From assembly GCA_039934475.1 (NCBI GenBank), contig JBDTMC010000340.1:1-8646 (forward strand): a stretch of 8,646 nt of DNA, given 5' to 3'. Shown piece by piece: positions 6,563 through 8,646 of this stretch (position 1 is its first letter; the number at the start of each line of letters is the position of its first letter). The position numbers were made by a program, and so were the translations under genes. Source of the DNA: JBDTMC01 sp039934475 (lineage in GTDB: Bacteria > Acidobacteriota > Terriglobia > Bryobacterales > Bryobacteraceae). A model generated the notes under the pieces. That model did no database searches and had not been told where the DNA came from. It worked only from the letters and a program-made list of their open reading frames with translations.

Positions 6563-7050
6563 AGCAAAACCTCGATGCATTAAAAGACGAGATTCAGCAG
6601 CACTTGGAGCGTGAAGGGTTCCTTGTGTTTCATGGCTTCTCTCGCCCGCTGGAAGGCGCGCGGCAAATTCGCTGGAACACGCGCACGCACCCGGATTTCC
6701 GGCCCTTTGCCAGTGTGGCGCGGCAGGTGGGAGCGAAGATGCTGGTGCTGTACACGCCTCAGTTCGACACCATCCTGATCGACGAAACGCTAGCGGAGTT
6801 GGAAGAGGCCGACTTGCCTCGCGATGAGAAACGGGCCTTTGAGCGGCGGCTTCGAGAAATTCGCGCCTACGAAGGCTTCACACACGAGATCCAACTCTCC
6901 TTCGATTACGAAGGCTATGTCTACCTGTTCGAACTGCAGACAGAGTGGTTCGACGATTACCAGAATCTGCTGGACGAAATTGACGCCTCGGTTCCGGAGG
7001 ATGATGACGATGAAGACGGACCGATTGGCGGATACTTTTCCAATAACTGA
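6559..7050 (+). CDS. Conserved acidic protein of unknown function
   Basis: This 163-residue soluble protein matches no family I can name. It begins with an amphipathic helix-like stretch (1-20, LDALKDEIQQHLEREG) followed by FLVFHGFSRPLEG and a mixed, probably alpha/beta core with MLVLYTPQFDTILIDE (61-76). A charged helix-like region rich in Arg and Glu (78-104) follows. Then comes an aromatic, acidic section (110-140) with SFDYEGYVYLFELQTEWF, and the tail has a run of seven consecutive acidic residues (147-153, EDDDDED). There is no signal peptide or membrane segment. The start overlaps the preceding stop as ATGA (6559-6562), with AGAAGG three bases before the ATG, so translation is probably coupled. 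It ends five bases before recJ. The acidic tail and position suggest a protein-binding or nucleic-acid-related accessory, but nothing in the sequence proves it. Confidence 0.75.
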   Translation: MKQNLDALKDEIQQHLEREGFLVFHGFSRPLEGARQIRWNTRTHPDFRPFASVARQVGAKMLVLYTPQFDTILIDETLAELEEADLPRDEKRAFERRLREIRAYEGFTHEIQLSFDYEGYVYLFELQTEWFDDYQNLLDEIDASVPEDDDDEDGPIGGYFSNN

Positions 7051-7055
7051 GAGTA

Positions 7056-8646
7056 ATGCGTAGGGCGGCGCGCTGGGAGATTCCTTCCCCGGATTCGCAG
7101 CCGGTTGCGGAACTGGCTCGTTCGCTGGGGATTCAGGCACCGGCAGCGCGCGTGTTGTGGAACCGCGGCTATCGGGATGCGGATGCCGCGCGGCGGTTCC
7201 TGAGTCCGACGCTCGACGATCTGTTCGATCCGATGCGCTTGCGCGATATGGACCTGGCGGTGGAACGCCTCCATCGCGCCATTACCGGCCGCGAGAAGAT
7301 CCTACTCTACGGCGACTACGACGTGGACGGCACGATGTCGGTGGTGATTCTGAAGAAGACGATCGAACTGGCCGGCGGCACGGCCGGCTTCCACGTGCCG
7401 CACCGCTTGCGCGAAGGCTACGGCATGCGGCCGGAAGTGGTGGAACAGGCGGCAGCAGAAGGCGTGACGTTGATCGTCAGCGTGGACACGGGCGTCCGTG
7501 CATCGGAAGTGGTTCGCCATGCGCGGCAACTGAACATCGATTGCATCATCACAGACCATCACCTGCCGGAAGAGGAATTGCCGCCGGCACTGGCGGTGCT
7601 GAATCCGAACCGGTTCGATTGCCTATACCCGGAGAAGAATCTATGCGGCGCCGGGGTCACCTTTAAGCTGATTCAAGCGCTGCTGGCGCGGTGCGGCTGG
7701 AGTCAAGAGCGGGTTCGCAAAGTGTGTGAATCGTTGCTGAAGCTGGTGGCGATCGCGACCGTTGCGGATGTGGTCCCGCTTACCGGGGAGAACCGCGTGA
7801 TCGTGAAGCGCGGGCTGGAAGGTTTGGCGGATGTCCGCAATTCGGGCTTGCGCGCGCTGTTGGATCGCGCGGGATTCAAAGACGGGGAAGCGCCATCGGC
7901 AGGGCAGATCGCGTTTCGCGTGGCGCCGCGCATCAACGCAGCCGGACGCATGGACAACGCCGCCGATGTGGTGGAACTGTTCCTCACATCCGACGGCGCG
8001 CGCGCAGGCGAGCTGGCTGATCGGCTGCAATTGCTGAACGATGACCGGCGCGCGGTGGAGCAGGACATCACGCAGATCATCCTGGAGCAGTGCCTGGCGC
8101 AACCGGTGAGCGACGATCAGTTTGGACTGGTGTTCAGTGGCGCCGACTGGCACCGCGGCGTAGTAGGGATTGTGGCTAGCCGCGTAGTGGAACAGTATCA
8201 TCGCCCTTCGTTCGTGATCAGCGAAGATCCCACAACGGGCTTGGCGCAGGGTTCAGGACGCAGCATTCCTGCGTTCCATCTACTGCAAGCGCTGGAATCG
8301 ATGGCCGAATTGTTTGTGAAATTCGGAGGACACCGCCAGGCGGCCGGAGTGACGCTGCCGGCCGATCGAGTGTGCGAATTCCGCCGCCGGTTTAACGAGT
8401 ATGCCGCAGCGAATCTCACTCACGACGATCTGACACCAGTGGTGCACGCCGACAGTTTCCTCGATCTACAGGAAGTGAACAATCAGAGCGTAGCGGAGGT
8501 GCTGACGCTGGCTCCGTTCGGTTTCGGCAATCCGTCTCCGCTGTTTGCGGTGCGCGGCGCGGAAGTAGCGTGCCCGCCAGTGGTGTGGGCGGAAAAGCAC
8601 CTCAGGGTGTCACTTCGTCAGAACAGCCGCAACTTATCGGTGAAGG
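7056..8646 (+). CDS. recJ: Single-stranded-DNA-specific exonuclease RecJ (3' end outside window)
   Basis: The first 530 residues of RecJ are present; the frame is open to the last base, and typical RecJ proteins have about 560-580 residues, so only a short C-terminal piece is missing. RecJ is a cytosolic 5'-3' exonuclease on single-stranded DNA that acts in RecF-pathway recombination, mismatch and base-excision repair. Motif I is GDYDVDG (86-92), further phosphoesterase motifs are Asp144 in VDTG and DHH (167-169), then ATVADVVPL and RINAAGRM (292-299). The DHHA1 part shows GVVGIVASR, SGRS (400-403) and GGHRQAAG (424-431). The OB-fold domain shows PFGFGNP (487-493). Two conserved-motif neighbours differ slightly from the common form: DGTMS for DGTTS and VDTGV for VDCGI. 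The ATG at 7056 has GAGAG just upstream, overlapping the preceding stop codon, so it is likely co-translated with the acidic protein. Confidence 0.95.
   Translation, partial: MRRAARWEIPSPDSQPVAELARSLGIQAPAARVLWNRGYRDADAARRFLSPTLDDLFDPMRLRDMDLAVERLHRAITGREKILLYGDYDVDGTMSVVILKKTIELAGGTAGFHVPHRLREGYGMRPEVVEQAAAEGVTLIVSVDTGVRASEVVRHARQLNIDCIITDHHLPEEELPPALAVLNPNRFDCLYPEKNLCGAGVTFKLIQALLARCGWSQERVRKVCESLLKLVAIATVADVVPLTGENRVIVKRGLEGLADVRNSGLRALLDRAGFKDGEAPSAGQIAFRVAPRINAAGRMDNAADVVELFLTSDGARAGELADRLQLLNDDRRAVEQDITQIILEQCLAQPVSDDQFGLVFSGADWHRGVVGIVASRVVEQYHRPSFVISEDPTTGLAQGSGRSIPAFHLLQALESMAELFVKFGGHRQAAGVTLPADRVCEFRRRFNEYAAANLTHDDLTPVVHADSFLDLQEVNNQSVAEVLTLAPFGFGNPSPLFAVRGAEVACPPVVWAEKHLRVSLRQNSRNLSVK

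Overview
The window is high-GC, gene-dense bacterial DNA. The combination of a TIGR02999-type ECF-like sigma factor, a secreted esterase/SMP-30 fusion, a secreted M20 amidohydrolase and G/C-rich third codon positions suggests an Acidobacteriota genome of the Solibacter/Bryobacterales kind. That placement is a judgement from protein resemblance; no rRNA or other phylogenetic marker is present. I see no tRNA, rRNA, CRISPR array, insertion sequence or phage gene.

Left part (1-1432): the window opens on a C-terminal fragment of an ArsB/NhaD-type anion transporter, apparently a broken gene because its frame is stopped just upstream. A small DUF2127 membrane protein follows. It runs tail to tail into a sigma factor on the minus strand, and their stop codons overlap.

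Right part (1578-8646): five plus-strand genes are tightly packed and probably form one transcription unit. In order they are: a signal-peptide-bearing fusion of an alpha/beta-hydrolase esterase and an SMP-30/gluconolactonase beta-propeller; a signal-peptide-bearing M20 amidohydrolase related to AbgB; a CoA-acylating aldehyde dehydrogenase of the EutE/PduP type with an unusual Cys-rich hinge and C-terminal tail; a small acidic conserved protein of unknown function; and recJ, cut by the window end. Gaps are 10, 22, -4 and 5 bases. At the amidohydrolase/aldehyde dehydrogenase junction a hairpin contains the upstream stop codon and pairs with the apparent ribosome-binding site of the next gene.

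One reading of the operon is that two exported hydrolases release a small product from an ester, lactone or amide substrate, and the cytosolic dehydrogenase converts an aldehyde derived from it to an acyl-CoA. The substrate cannot be read from the sequence. The last two genes look like a separate housekeeping pair attached to the same transcript. No stretch over 300 bases lacks a gene; the longest gap is the 145 bases between the divergent sigma factor and esterase genes.
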